IMG/VR virus record: IMGVR_UViG_3300027850_000083
Location: 1 to 52,479 of that record
Reading direction: 5' to 3' (one strand)
Length of the DNA: 52,479 nucleotides
Origin: a virus
Shown here piece after piece: positions 30,506-38,684 of this stretch (positions are counted from its first letter, which is position 1; each line of letters begins with the position of its first letter). The translations under genes were made by a program, and so were the position numbers. The notes under the pieces were generated by a model that had not been told where the DNA came from, made no database searches, and saw only the letters and a list, made by a program, of their open reading frames with translations.

Positions 30506-31060
30506 GTGTCCACTCCGAAGACACGCTCTCTGGAGGTCTACCAGGGGGACGACTTCGCCAAGGAGCTTCGCTTCGCGCGTGCGTTCGTCGAAGCGGATAT
30601 CACCACCGGGTCCGACATCATCAGGAGCACTGGATGTCTTGGCCGGTTCGAGACGTACTACGCAGGCTCGGTGATCCGTGGCTACGGAGTCCCCAACGGC
30701 ACGACACTGATCAGCGCAGCACTCACCGAAGCGCAGATGTCGGCCGTAGCCACCGAAGACGTTCCCTCAGTTGATGTGAAGCGATACCAGTACGCGATCG
30801 CTCCGTTCGATCTCACTGGCTACACCTTCCTCGCCCAGATTCGTGCGCAACCGCGTTGGGCGAGTCCACCGCTGCTGACCTTCTCGATGGGACTCGCTAA
30901 CGCAGCAGTCGGTGAGATCACCATGACGGCGAATGACACTCAGACGACAGTGCTTCCGACGAATGGGTGGTGGGACTTCCAAGCAACGCTCAACGGGATC
31001 ACCACGACGTGGATGCGCGGCCCCGTGATTTCAGGGCGCGAGATCTCGCGAGTCCCATGA
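30506..31060 (+). CDS. Hypothetical structural protein (184 aa)
   Basis: The N-terminus [15 protein letters not shown] resembles the start of small phage structural proteins, with a beta-rich remainder ([28 protein letters not shown]). I recognise no family with certainty; a fibre base or adaptor protein would fit the next genes, which encode collagen-like fibres. The GTG at 30506 is four bases after the protease stop. Confidence 0.55.
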   Translation: MSTPKTRSLEVYQGDDFAKELRFARAFVEADITTGSDIIRSTGCLGRFETYYAGSVIRGYGVPNGTTLISAALTEAQMSAVATEDVPSVDVKRYQYAIAPFDLTGYTFLAQIRAQPRWASPPLLTFSMGLANAAVGEITMTANDTQTTVLPTNGWWDFQATLNGITTTWMRGPVISGREISRVP

Positions 31061-31815
31061 CCGACGTCCTGCTGATCCAGGTCGACGCGTCGAGCCCCGC
31101 CGACTTCGATGTCGCTCTTACTCAGGGCGAGTTCGACATCTTCGAGGGCGGTCCCATCGGACCTCAGGGACAACAAGGCCCAACTGGCCCAACTGGCCCC
31201 GCGGGCGTCACCGGAGTGACCGGAGTGACCGGCGCAACTGGCGTCGGCACGACGGGTGCAACTGGTCCTCAAGGCACAACCGGCGCAACTGGCGTCGGCA
31301 CGACGGGTGCAACTGGTCCTCAAGGCACAACCGGCGTCACCGGCCCAGCGGGTGCGGGCGTGACCGGCGTCACCGGCGCAACGGGCGTGACCGGCGTCAC
31401 CGGCGTCACCGGCCCAGCGGGTGCGGGCGTGACCGGCGTCACCGGCGTGACCGGCGCAACGGGTGCGGGAGTGACCGGCGCAACTGGCGTCACTGGCCCC
31501 GCGGGTGCTGGCGTCACCGGCGTGACCGGAGTGACCGGCGTCACCGGCGTGACCGGCCCGGCGGGTGCGGGAGTGACCGGCGCAACGGGAGTGACCGGCC
31601 CAGCGGGTGCGGGAGTGACTGGCGTCACCGGCGTGACCGGCGCTGGAGTGACCGGCGCAACGGGCGTCACCGGAGTGACCGGCGTGACCGGCGCAACAGG
31701 TCCGACAGGTCCGACGGGTGTCACGGGCGTCGGCGTCACCGGCGTCACCGGAGCAACGGGTGCTGGTGGGACTGCTGGTTCGTACAAGACTCAACTACTC
31801 CTGATGGGCGGATGA
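31057..31815 (+). CDS. Collagen-like fibre protein with Gly-X-Thr repeats
   Basis: A 252-residue protein with a 32-residue N-terminal head, about 205 residues of Gly-X-Y repeats and a short tail ([10 protein letters not shown]). Most triplets are G-V-T, G-A-T or G-P-A, so threonine fills the Y position instead of proline. The register is broken about every 20-30 residues by Gly-X-Gly steps such as GAGVTG. Collagen-like triple helices occur in phage fibres. Threonine-rich repeats suggest O-glycosylation, as known for Gly-X-Thr collagen of deep-sea worms, and this phage has many glycosyltransferases. The gene lies between capsid protease and capsid genes, so it may be a head fibre. Start by ATGA overlap. 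Confidence 0.85.
   Translation: MTDVLLIQVDASSPADFDVALTQGEFDIFEGGPIGPQGQQGPTGPTGPAGVTGVTGVTGATGVGTTGATGPQGTTGATGVGTTGATGPQGTTGVTGPAGAGVTGVTGATGVTGVTGVTGPAGAGVTGVTGVTGATGAGVTGATGVTGPAGAGVTGVTGVTGVTGVTGPAGAGVTGATGVTGPAGAGVTGVTGVTGAGVTGATGVTGVTGVTGATGPTGPTGVTGVGVTGVTGATGAGGTAGSYKTQLLLMGG
31200..31785 (+). repeat. Collagen-coding DNA repeat
   Basis: Tandem nine-base units based on GGCGTCACC and GGAGTGACC encode the Gly-Val-Thr repeats, with frequent exact larger duplications (such as the block around GCAACTGGCGTCGGCACGAC at about 31232 and 31283). Length changes by recombination are likely. Confidence 0.85.
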
Positions 31816-31816
31816 C

Positions 31817-32146
31817 ATGCCAGCCACGTTGAAAGTGCTCGGCCAGGCGGCTCCACTCGCCGCGACCGAGACGGATCTCTACACGGTGCCGGGAGCTACC
31901 TCGACGGTCGTCTCGACGGTGATGATCTGCAACCGCAGCGCTACACCGACGACGTTTCGGCTTAGCATCGCGGTTGGCGGTGGAGCAACAACAAACCCGG
32001 ACTACATAGCGTTCGACGCTCCGATCGGAGCGAACGACGTCATCGGTCTCACCATCGGAGCGACGCTCGCCGCCACCGACAAGATCAGATGCTACGCGAC
32101 GCTTGCGACCGTGTCGTTCTCGGCGTTCGGTGAAGAGAACACCTGA
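31817..32146 (+). CDS. Small beta-rich virion protein (109 aa)
   Basis: A threonine- and valine-rich beta protein (LYTVPGATSTVVSTVMICNRS, FRLSIAVGGG, IRCYATLATVSFSAFGEE). The pattern is that of phage proteins that form small jelly-roll or immunoglobulin-like domains on virions; I recall such a domain in tail and fibre adaptors. It lies between two fibre genes and overlaps the next start (TGATG). It could cap or anchor the fibres. Confidence 0.65.
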   Translation: MPATLKVLGQAAPLAATETDLYTVPGATSTVVSTVMICNRSATPTTFRLSIAVGGGATTNPDYIAFDAPIGANDVIGLTIGATLAATDKIRCYATLATVSFSAFGEENT

Positions 32147-33156
32147 TGGCGGTCGAGACGCTCGCTCCCTCGACCACCGGCGCGTCGGGTGCATCAGGAC
32201 TTGCTGGTGCGACGGGCGCGAGTCCGACCGGACCAACAGGCCAAGGTGGCGAGCGTGCAGTGGCGGCGCTCGGGTTCTTCGGTGATGGAAGCGACGGGGC
32301 ATGGAATCCGGACGGCACGGACGGAGCGCTCGCGTTCTACACGTACGGGGTGTTCTTAGGGTTTGGCGTCTACACGCTCACGCGCGACATCTATCTCACG
32401 TCGTTCACGTCATCGATCTCCATCATCGCCCCTTCGGGCTTCCGCATCTTCTGCACCGGGACATTGACTCTCAGTGCTGATTCATTCATCGTCCGCACCG
32501 GAAGCGCCGCTAGCGGCCAAACCGCTGGCGCTGCTCTCGTTGCTGGAACAATCGGCGGTAGCGGAGCGGGGAGTAATGGAGGGTCTGAGGGCACAGCACT
32601 TTCGGCATCAGCGATCTTTCAATCGATCGGAGCTGACTCTGGTGCAGGTGGGTCTTCGGCAGGCGGCGGGGGCATCGGCGGAGGTGCGACGGGTGCGAAC
32701 GTCAACCGGCCAACTGCGGCGGAAGGCGGCGTCCCCAAGACTCCTGTCATGGCGACCCTCGCGCGAGTCGTTGGCGCTACCACCCTGGTCAGGGGTGGGT
32801 CGGGTGGTACGGGGGGCAATGCGACCGCTGGCGCTGGGAGCCTTGGCGGTGGCGGCGGTGGCGGAGCGGGCATCGTGTTCATCGCTGCAAATGTGCTCAT
32901 CATCAACGGCGCAATTCAAGCCATTGGTGGAGCAGGAGGCAACGCTGCTCTCGGAGCGGGAACTGGAGCAGGCGGCGGCGCAGGTGGCGGCGGCGGTGCG
33001 CTCATTCTGATCTACCACATCCGTGGAGGCTCAGTGACGCTCTCCCCCGGATTGAATTGCGCCGGAGGAGTGGGCGGGAATCCAGTTGGGACGGGAAACT
33101 TCGGCGGAGCAGGCAGCCCTACGGTTCCAGGCACCATCACCGAGATCGTCGTATGA
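32146..33156 (+). CDS. Glycine-rich fibre protein with short collagen stub
   Basis: A 336-residue protein: short N-terminal Gly-rich stub (residues 13-35, GASGASGLAGATGAS), a beta domain (40-115) with GFFGDGSDG and FRIFCTGTL, then long Gly/Ala-rich stretches (115-320) such as GGGGIGGGATG, and a hydrophobic end. Glycine-rich domains of this kind form polyglycine-II-like tips in some phage fibres. The gene at 33153 is a clear paralogue (shared GDGSDG, TLTRDVYY/TLTRDIYL and CTGTL). A receptor-binding or adhesive function is inferred. Confidence 0.7.
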   Translation: MAVETLAPSTTGASGASGLAGATGASPTGPTGQGGERAVAALGFFGDGSDGAWNPDGTDGALAFYTYGVFLGFGVYTLTRDIYLTSFTSSISIIAPSGFRIFCTGTLTLSADSFIVRTGSAASGQTAGAALVAGTIGGSGAGSNGGSEGTALSASAIFQSIGADSGAGGSSAGGGGIGGGATGANVNRPTAAEGGVPKTPVMATLARVVGATTLVRGGSGGTGGNATAGAGSLGGGGGGGAGIVFIAANVLIINGAIQAIGGAGGNAALGAGTGAGGGAGGGGGALILIYHIRGGSVTLSPGLNCAGGVGGNPVGTGNFGGAGSPTVPGTITEIVV

Positions 33157-34139
33157 GCACGCAACGCCTAGCACCGACGAGCGCTGGAGCGACCGGAGCA
33201 ACCGGCCCAACGGGCACGACGGGCGTCACCGGAGTGACTGGCGCAACGGGTCCAACGGGTGTGACGGGTCCAATCGCTCTCGGCGTATTTGGCGACGGAT
33301 CAGATGGTGGTGTCACCTTCGATGGGTCGAACGCGGTAGCTGGAACGACGCGCTCGGGCTCGACGTACACACTGACCCGCGACGTCTACTACATCGACGC
33401 CACGGTGAACTCGGGAAGCATCATCGTCATGGCGGGATTCCGGATGTTCTGCACCGGGACGCTGTGGGTCAAGAGTGGCGGTCTCGTCCACGGCGATGGC
33501 AACGCATCAGTCACGTCAACCGGCGGCGGCACGCTTAGTGGTGGCACGCTTGGTGCGGCGGGCAACGGTGGCAACGGAGCGGCCGGAGGGGCGGGTGGTG
33601 TTGCCGGAGGAGTTTCAAACGCACTCGGAGGCAACGGTGGTGACGGTGGCGCTGCGACCGGAGGTGGTGTCGGTGGTGGCGGAGCGGGAGCAACAGCGAC
33701 GGCGCCTACGGCAGCAAGTGGGCTCCCGCGTCACCTCGTATCGCTCATCACTGCGACGATTCAAGCGGCCGTGACCATCTACACCGGAGCAGCAGGCGGG
33801 CGCGCTGGTAACGCTTCGGCTGGCACTGGCCTCGGCGGTGGCGGTGGCGGTGGGGCTCGTGTGATCGGCCTCTACGCCAACGTGCTGATCTGTGACGGGA
33901 CGATCCGGTGTCTCGGTGGCGATGGTGGCCCCGCAGTCGTCGGCTCATCGGTGAACGTCGGCGGCGGCGGAGGAGGAGGCGGAGGGGCGATCATGGTCGC
34001 GTACCGCACCAAGTCGGGGACGAACTCGACGTTCACGGCCGCTACCGTCTGTGCGGGTGGCGCAGGTGGCGCACCCGCCGGAACCGGAGCGACTGGTGCT
34101 GCGGGTTCGGTCGGACACGTCTACGAGGTGCCCTGTTGA
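33153..34139 (+). CDS. Glycine-rich fibre protein, paralogue of 32146
   Basis: A 328-residue protein with a longer collagen stub (residues 12-45, [19 protein letters not shown]), then GVFGDGSDGGVTFDG and FRMFCTGTL like its upstream neighbour, then Gly-rich stretches (105-310) ending in GGAGGAPAGTGATG and VGHVYEVPC. It may form a heteromeric fibre with the gene at 32146, or provide an alternative tip. The ATG overlaps the previous stop (ATGA). Confidence 0.7.
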   Translation: MSTQRLAPTSAGATGATGPTGTTGVTGVTGATGPTGVTGPIALGVFGDGSDGGVTFDGSNAVAGTTRSGSTYTLTRDVYYIDATVNSGSIIVMAGFRMFCTGTLWVKSGGLVHGDGNASVTSTGGGTLSGGTLGAAGNGGNGAAGGAGGVAGGVSNALGGNGGDGGAATGGGVGGGGAGATATAPTAASGLPRHLVSLITATIQAAVTIYTGAAGGRAGNASAGTGLGGGGGGGARVIGLYANVLICDGTIRCLGGDGGPAVVGSSVNVGGGGGGGGGAIMVAYRTKSGTNSTFTAATVCAGGAGGAPAGTGATGAAGSVGHVYEVPC

Positions 34140-34957
34140 GCGTCGAGAAGCTGTCGGGTGGTCCCACTGGTCCGATTGGGCCAACTGGCGCTATGGGTCC
34201 GACTGGTGCAACGTCGACGCTGAACCTGACCGTGATCGAACAAGATCTCGGTTCGCTGTTGCGTTACTCCGGGACGTTCGACATCGCCGGACTGTCCGGA
34301 CTCAGCGCGGGGACCTCGGTGCTCGTTGTGCAGCTTGCAGGTGCGTACACCGGCAAGGGTGACCGTTACGACGAGGTCGAAGACGACATGGTCACCGCCA
34401 CGGGGGTCGCCGTGGACGCTACGACGATCCGCGTGTTCTGGCAGTCGGTCGAAGCACCAGTGAGCGGGAACATCCGGTTCGGCTACAGCGTCAGCAATGC
34501 AGGCACTGTTCTCGCAGTCGGGTTGCGGCGCTTCGCTGTTGGTGGGATCGAACCTGCGAATGCTGTTTCAGGATTCACTGCGCAGTCTGATGCTTCAAGT
34601 CCGACTCCTGGATACCGTGGATACGCCCAAGCAGTAGTGCAGAACTCGACGATTGACTACGAGCTGCTGTTGGAATCTGGCACCTGGTCGTTCACGATCA
34701 CTTCACCGAAGAACAACAACGCCGCGATCATCAGCACGCTAATGAAGCTGGACGGTGGGGCGTTTGGTGCGACCGTTGCCGACTTCGATCTTTACAACGC
34801 AGGTCTCACCTATGACAACATCTCTACTGTGACCGGTATTGTCATAGCGACGACCGGGCGTTATACGATCCGTCTCACGAACGCTACGAAGAACGCGTCA
34901 TCATCTGACTTCTCAGCGTACTTTGCGATGTTCGTCGGTGCCCGCACGGGCGCATAG
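34136..34957 (+). CDS. Fibre protein with collagen stub and beta domains
   Basis: A 273-residue protein starting at a TTG that overlaps the previous stop (TTGA). Residues 7-24 are a short collagen-like stub (GGPTGPIGPTGAMGPTGA). The rest is beta-rich with two repeat-like segments (residues 30-125 and 130-270); the latter ends in TGIVIATTGRYTIRLTNAT. The shared stub with the three upstream fibres suggests that all are assembled through a common triple-helical stalk. Confidence 0.65.
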   Translation: MSVEKLSGGPTGPIGPTGAMGPTGATSTLNLTVIEQDLGSLLRYSGTFDIAGLSGLSAGTSVLVVQLAGAYTGKGDRYDEVEDDMVTATGVAVDATTIRVFWQSVEAPVSGNIRFGYSVSNAGTVLAVGLRRFAVGGIEPANAVSGFTAQSDASSPTPGYRGYAQAVVQNSTIDYELLLESGTWSFTITSPKNNNAAIISTLMKLDGGAFGATVADFDLYNAGLTYDNISTVTGIVIATTGRYTIRLTNATKNASSSDFSAYFAMFVGARTGA

Positions 34958-34972
34958 GAACAGGGAGCAATC

Positions 34973-35641
34973 ATGGGTGTCATCCAATCCGGCGCAACCG
35001 TCGACCTCTCAACCGTCGACCCGACCTCGAAGGCACTGCGCGTATCGCAGCGGCCGATCGAAGGCGAGCAATACCGTCTCGCAGCTACCTCCGGCCTCCT
35101 CACCGCTGTCGCTGCCGGTACCGCTACGGCTGGATACCTGTTCGCCTTCCGATGGGGTTCCGCAACGGAAGCGTGCTTGTTGCACCGCGTCATCGCGAAG
35201 TGGCGCACCATCGCCGGGTTCACCGCAGCACAGGAGATCAACCTCGACATCATTCGAGCGACGGGTTTCAGCGCGTCAACTACCGGCGGCACTGCGGCAA
35301 CCCTCACCGGGAACAACACGCTCAAGCGCACATCGCAGAACGTGACTCAGCTCACCGACGCCCGCATTGGGACAACCACAGCACTGACTGCGGGCACGCA
35401 GACGCTCGACACGATGTCGATGGCGTTCGATGGTGCGTCGGAGATGGCTACAGGTGCAGCTATTCCGAGGACGTCATTCGAAGTCGAAGCGGACTTCACC
35501 GTTGTTCGTGGTGGACCGCTCGTGCTGTTGCAGAACGAAGGTTTCATCGTCCGCAACTTGATCCTCATGGGTGCTGGCGGCACGGCGCGTGTGAGCGTTG
35601 AGGTCGACTGGTCTGAGGTGGGAACCGGCACCAACTGGTGA
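34973..35641 (+). CDS. Virion structural protein (222 aa)
   Basis: A beta-rich protein beginning MGVIQSGATVDLSTVDPTSKALRVS, a pattern I recall from actinophage virion proteins near head or tail fibres (N-terminal 40 residues conserved, variable remainder). ATAGYLFAFRWGSATEACLLHRVIAKW and the following strands suggest a jelly roll. GGGAG precedes the ATG at good spacing. It overlaps the glycosyltransferase at 35638. Confidence 0.65.
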   Translation: MGVIQSGATVDLSTVDPTSKALRVSQRPIEGEQYRLAATSGLLTAVAAGTATAGYLFAFRWGSATEACLLHRVIAKWRTIAGFTAAQEINLDIIRATGFSASTTGGTAATLTGNNTLKRTSQNVTQLTDARIGTTTALTAGTQTLDTMSMAFDGASEMATGAAIPRTSFEVEADFTVVRGGPLVLLQNEGFIVRNLILMGAGGTARVSVEVDWSEVGTGTNW

Positions 35642-36762
35642 CACTGCATCTCTGCGCACTCCCGCACACTCAGATCACCGACGAATACCTCACCTGCGCG
35701 TACACGCAGAAGATCGCGAAGTTCTGTCGGATGTTCCCCGACGACGTCGTGCTCTACGCCCCCGAAGGTTCGGAGGCTCCGTGCAAGGAGCACGTCGTCA
35801 CGATGACGCGCGACGAACAGCTCGGGTGGTTCGGAAAGTGGGACGCCACGCAATCTCCCAACGTCGACTGGGACTCGACCAAGCCGTGGTGGACGCAAGC
35901 GAACGTCACATCGATCCTGGGCATTCAGCGACGACACGAAGATGGTGATCTTGTCCTGATCACGGCCGGGCTCTCGCAGAAGCCCATCGTCGACGCTCTT
36001 CCCGGCGTGCTTCCTGTCGAGTGGGCTGTTGGGTACAAGGGCATCCTCACCAGTGGTCATCGGATCTTCGAGAGCTACGCGTGGATGCACCACATCTACG
36101 GGCTGAACGGCATCGAGGACGGTGCCTTCTTCGATTCGGTCGTTCCCAACTTCTTCGACCCGGACGAGCTGCCGCTTGGCGACGGCGACGGTGAGTACGC
36201 CGTCTGGCTCGGGCGTTGGACCGAGCGCAAGGGCTTCGAGACAGCGATCGCCATCTGTCAAGAGGCGGGCATTGAGCTGATCATGGCCGGGCCAGGCTTT
36301 GATGGGCGCGAGCTACCCGACGGCGTGCAGCACATCGGTCCCGTGGGTGTCACCGAGCGAGCAGCGCTGCTCGGCGGAGCGCAAATCGGCTTCGTGCCCA
36401 CCGGCTACATCGAACCGTTTGGCGGAGTCGCCGTCGAGATGATGCTCTGCGGCACGCCGGTGATCAGCACCGATTGGGGCGCTTTCGCTGAGACGGTCGA
36501 GACCGGAGTGACCGGTCATCGGATCCGCACCCGTGGCGAAGGGGTCGATGCGATCCGACGATGCCAAGAGATTCCGCGTGCCAGCGTGCGCGAGCGTGCG
36601 TTGGAGCGATACTCGCTCGATGCCGTCAAGCCGCAGTTCGAGGCTGTCTTCGGGCGCCTCACTGAGCTGTGGACCGATGGGTGGTACACGAAGAAACCGC
36701 TCCACGAAACGCGTTTGGTCGATGTAGCGCCGGTATCTTCCGACGCACGGGCAACGACATAG
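35638..36762 (+). CDS. GT4-family glycosyltransferase inside the head-gene cluster
   Basis: A 374-residue GT-B enzyme. VWLGRWTERKGFETAI near residues 187-202 is the start of the donor-binding domain and EPFGGVAVEMMLCGTPVIST (about 262-281) carries the E-x7-E motif of GT4. The N-terminal half (PHTQITDEYLTCAYTQK) binds acceptor. Its place between fibre and major capsid genes suggests that it modifies virion proteins. The GTG start overlaps the previous stop (GTGA). Confidence 0.82.
   Translation: MTLHLCALPHTQITDEYLTCAYTQKIAKFCRMFPDDVVLYAPEGSEAPCKEHVVTMTRDEQLGWFGKWDATQSPNVDWDSTKPWWTQANVTSILGIQRRHEDGDLVLITAGLSQKPIVDALPGVLPVEWAVGYKGILTSGHRIFESYAWMHHIYGLNGIEDGAFFDSVVPNFFDPDELPLGDGDGEYAVWLGRWTERKGFETAIAICQEAGIELIMAGPGFDGRELPDGVQHIGPVGVTERAALLGGAQIGFVPTGYIEPFGGVAVEMMLCGTPVISTDWGAFAETVETGVTGHRIRTRGEGVDAIRRCQEIPRASVRERALERYSLDAVKPQFEAVFGRLTELWTDGWYTKKPLHETRLVDVAPVSSDARATT
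36732..36740 (+). promoter_or_regulatory. Promoter core GGTATCTTC for the major capsid gene
   Basis: CGCCGGTATCTTCCG nearly matches the box before the capsid protease. Transcription from near 36746 gives a leader of about 95 bases containing small hairpins (for example CAACGAC/GTCGTCG near 36752-36768) and AAAGGA at 36827-36832 before the ATG at 36841. Confidence 0.55.
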
Positions 36763-36840
36763 TCGTCGCCGGGGGCACTGAGGACGCAGTCCTTGAGGGC
36801 CAGTGAACGTCCGCTGTCTCTCGATCAAAGGACCACTCAG

Positions 36841-38556
36841 ATGCAACTGCCCAAGCTGACCGAACTCACCAACGAGCAGCTCATCGAGCTGCACGCTTCG
36901 TTGGGCGAGCTGTTCCAGACCCGCAAGACCGAAGAGCTGTCTGTCTCCGGCGTGACCGAGCTGGCCGAACTGACCGCCTCGATCGAATCCGTCGTCGCCG
37001 AGATGCGCACCCGCGAAAAGAGCCGCAGCGATCTGGCGAACCAGGTCAACGCACTCGTCGAGCGCGTCACCACGGCTCCCGAAGCAGCCGAGCTGGCGAC
37101 CAAGGACGAAGCCCCGGCTGAGCCCGAAGCCGAAGCAGCCGAGCTGGCGACCGAGACCGAAGCTCCGGCTGAGCCCGCTCCCGAAGTTGCCGAGCTGATG
37201 CACGACGACTCGAAGACCAAGGACGACAAGGAAGAAGACGAAGACGCCATGACCGCCGCATCACTGAGCCCCGTGGGACTCAACAGCCCGGATCTGGCGA
37301 AGGCTGCTGCGGAGCAGTCACCCGCTGTCATCGTCGCCGCCGCGGACATCCCCGGCGTCCCGGTCGGCAAGGAGATGGAGTCCTGGAGCGATGTTGCTCA
37401 GGCGTTCATTTCTCGTCGCGCTGGCTTCCGTGGGGTGAGCCCGTCCGGTGACGGCGATCAGGTGATCGTTGCTTCCGTGCGCGGGAACTACCCCGAAGAA
37501 CGGGTCCTCGAAGAGAGCAACCTCCAGCGGAACATGGACAAGATCGACACGGTCGCGTCCCCGACAGCGATCACCGCATCCGGTGGTCTCTGTGCTCCGC
37601 TGACTCCGTACTACGGGCTCCAGGTGATCAGCGACGCTTCTCGCCCGGTGCGCGACTCCCTTCCGCAGTTCCAGGCTGACCGTGGCGGCGTGCGCTTCAT
37701 CGCTCCGCCTCGCCTTTCGGACGTGACCGCCGCCATCGGCGTGACCACGGCCGCACAAGACGAGGGTCCGTACGGGAATGGTGGAGGCGACACCCCGTTC
37801 AAGCCTTGCCTGCACGTCACCTGCGGCACCGAGGAAGACGTGACCATCACGGCCATTCACCGTTGTCTCACCTTCGGCAACTTCGGGGCGCGTACGTTCC
37901 CCGAGCAGGTGGAAGCGTGGCTTGCGCTCACGCTCGCATCACACGCACGTCGTGCGGAGACGCTGCTCCTCGACGCCATCGCGGCGGCGAGTACGGCGAC
38001 AACCGCAGCGCAGACGTATTCGGCGGTGCGCACGCTGCTCCCGCAGATCGACCAGGCGGTCGCTGCATACCGGAGCCGCAACCGCACCAGCGAAGGCATC
38101 GCTCTTCGAGTGATGCTCCCAAGCTGGGCGCGTCAGCTCATCCGTGCCGACCTTGCCCGGTCGTACCGCGGCGACGATCTCGACTCGCTCATGGTGAACG
38201 ATGCGCAGATCATGTCGTGGTTCACGGCACGCAACGTCAACGTCACCTGGTACATCGACTCGGCCACGGGTGCGAACCAGGTGTTCGGTGCGCAGGGAGC
38301 GGGTGCGCTCACAGCGTTCCCGACGACTGTGCAGTGGTTCCTCTTCGTCGAAGGCAGCTTCGTCTTCCTCGACGGCGGAACGCTCGACCTCGGACTCGTC
38401 CGGGACTCCACGCTCAACTCGACGAACGATTACCAGATCTTCGCCGAGACCTTCGAGAACGTCGCCTTCTACGGCGTCGAGTCGATCAAGGTGACGAGCA
38501 CGGTCTGCCCGAACGGCGTCTACGCACCGGCAGCCACGGCCAGCGCACCCTGCTGA
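36841..38556 (+). CDS. Major capsid protein with N-terminal scaffold domain
   Basis: A 571-residue HK97-fold capsid protein. Residues 1-70 are a helical delta/scaffold domain, 75-135 a Glu/Ala/Pro-rich linker with internal repeats (AAELAT, EAPAEP), and the capsid body begins near 160. SGGLCAPLTPYYG, then an extended region with RFIAPP, the spine-helix region near 360-390 and the final strand pair match actinophage capsids. The scaffold portion is probably removed by the protease at 29008. Cysteine pairs (CLHVTCG) may stabilise shells. The ATG at 36841 has AAAGGA upstream; an in-frame start at 36793 lies in the leader and is rejected. Confidence 0.88.
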   Translation: MQLPKLTELTNEQLIELHASLGELFQTRKTEELSVSGVTELAELTASIESVVAEMRTREKSRSDLANQVNALVERVTTAPEAAELATKDEAPAEPEAEAAELATETEAPAEPAPEVAELMHDDSKTKDDKEEDEDAMTAASLSPVGLNSPDLAKAAAEQSPAVIVAAADIPGVPVGKEMESWSDVAQAFISRRAGFRGVSPSGDGDQVIVASVRGNYPEERVLEESNLQRNMDKIDTVASPTAITASGGLCAPLTPYYGLQVISDASRPVRDSLPQFQADRGGVRFIAPPRLSDVTAAIGVTTAAQDEGPYGNGGGDTPFKPCLHVTCGTEEDVTITAIHRCLTFGNFGARTFPEQVEAWLALTLASHARRAETLLLDAIAAASTATTAAQTYSAVRTLLPQIDQAVAAYRSRNRTSEGIALRVMLPSWARQLIRADLARSYRGDDLDSLMVNDAQIMSWFTARNVNVTWYIDSATGANQVFGAQGAGALTAFPTTVQWFLFVEGSFVFLDGGTLDLGLVRDSTLNSTNDYQIFAETFENVAFYGVESIKVTSTVCPNGVYAPAATASAPC

Positions 38557-38573
38557 TCGTGATTGCGGGGCTG

Positions 38574-38615
38574 AGCCCCTGGAGTGGTGAGAGCGCTCTC
38601 ACTGCTCCAGGGGCT
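38574..38615 (+). terminator. Strong nested terminator after the major capsid gene
   Basis: AGCCCCTGGAG (38574-38584) pairs with CTCCAGGGGCT (38605-38615), and inside it GTGAGAGC pairs with GCTCTCAC. The hairpin is followed by TTTCCCT. This is the clearest intrinsic terminator in the window, 17 bases after the capsid stop. Confidence 0.85.
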
Positions 38616-38657
38616 TTCCCTGTGCCAGAAACCGACCGACGAGAGCAGGTTCACCAG

Positions 38658-38684
38658 ATGACCGCTGCAAGGATCAACGCATGA
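38658..38684 (+). CDS. Eight-codon leader peptide MTAARINA
   Basis: An ATG at 38658 opens an eight-residue frame whose TGA overlaps the ATG of the next gene at 38681 (ATGA). It probably serves translational coupling. A similar eight-codon frame precedes the gene at 51826. Confidence 0.35.
   Translation: MTAARINA

Noticed and set aside
31320-31787. Long minus-strand frame with PVTPV repeats opposite the collagen gene
   Set aside because: It is only the complement of the Gly-X-Thr DNA repeat, without start signals of its own, and the plus-strand gene is in an operon.
36793-36840. Earlier in-frame start for the major capsid protein at 36793
   Set aside because: It has no ribosome binding site and lies in a leader with small hairpins, whereas the ATG at 36841 has AAAGGA at ideal spacing.
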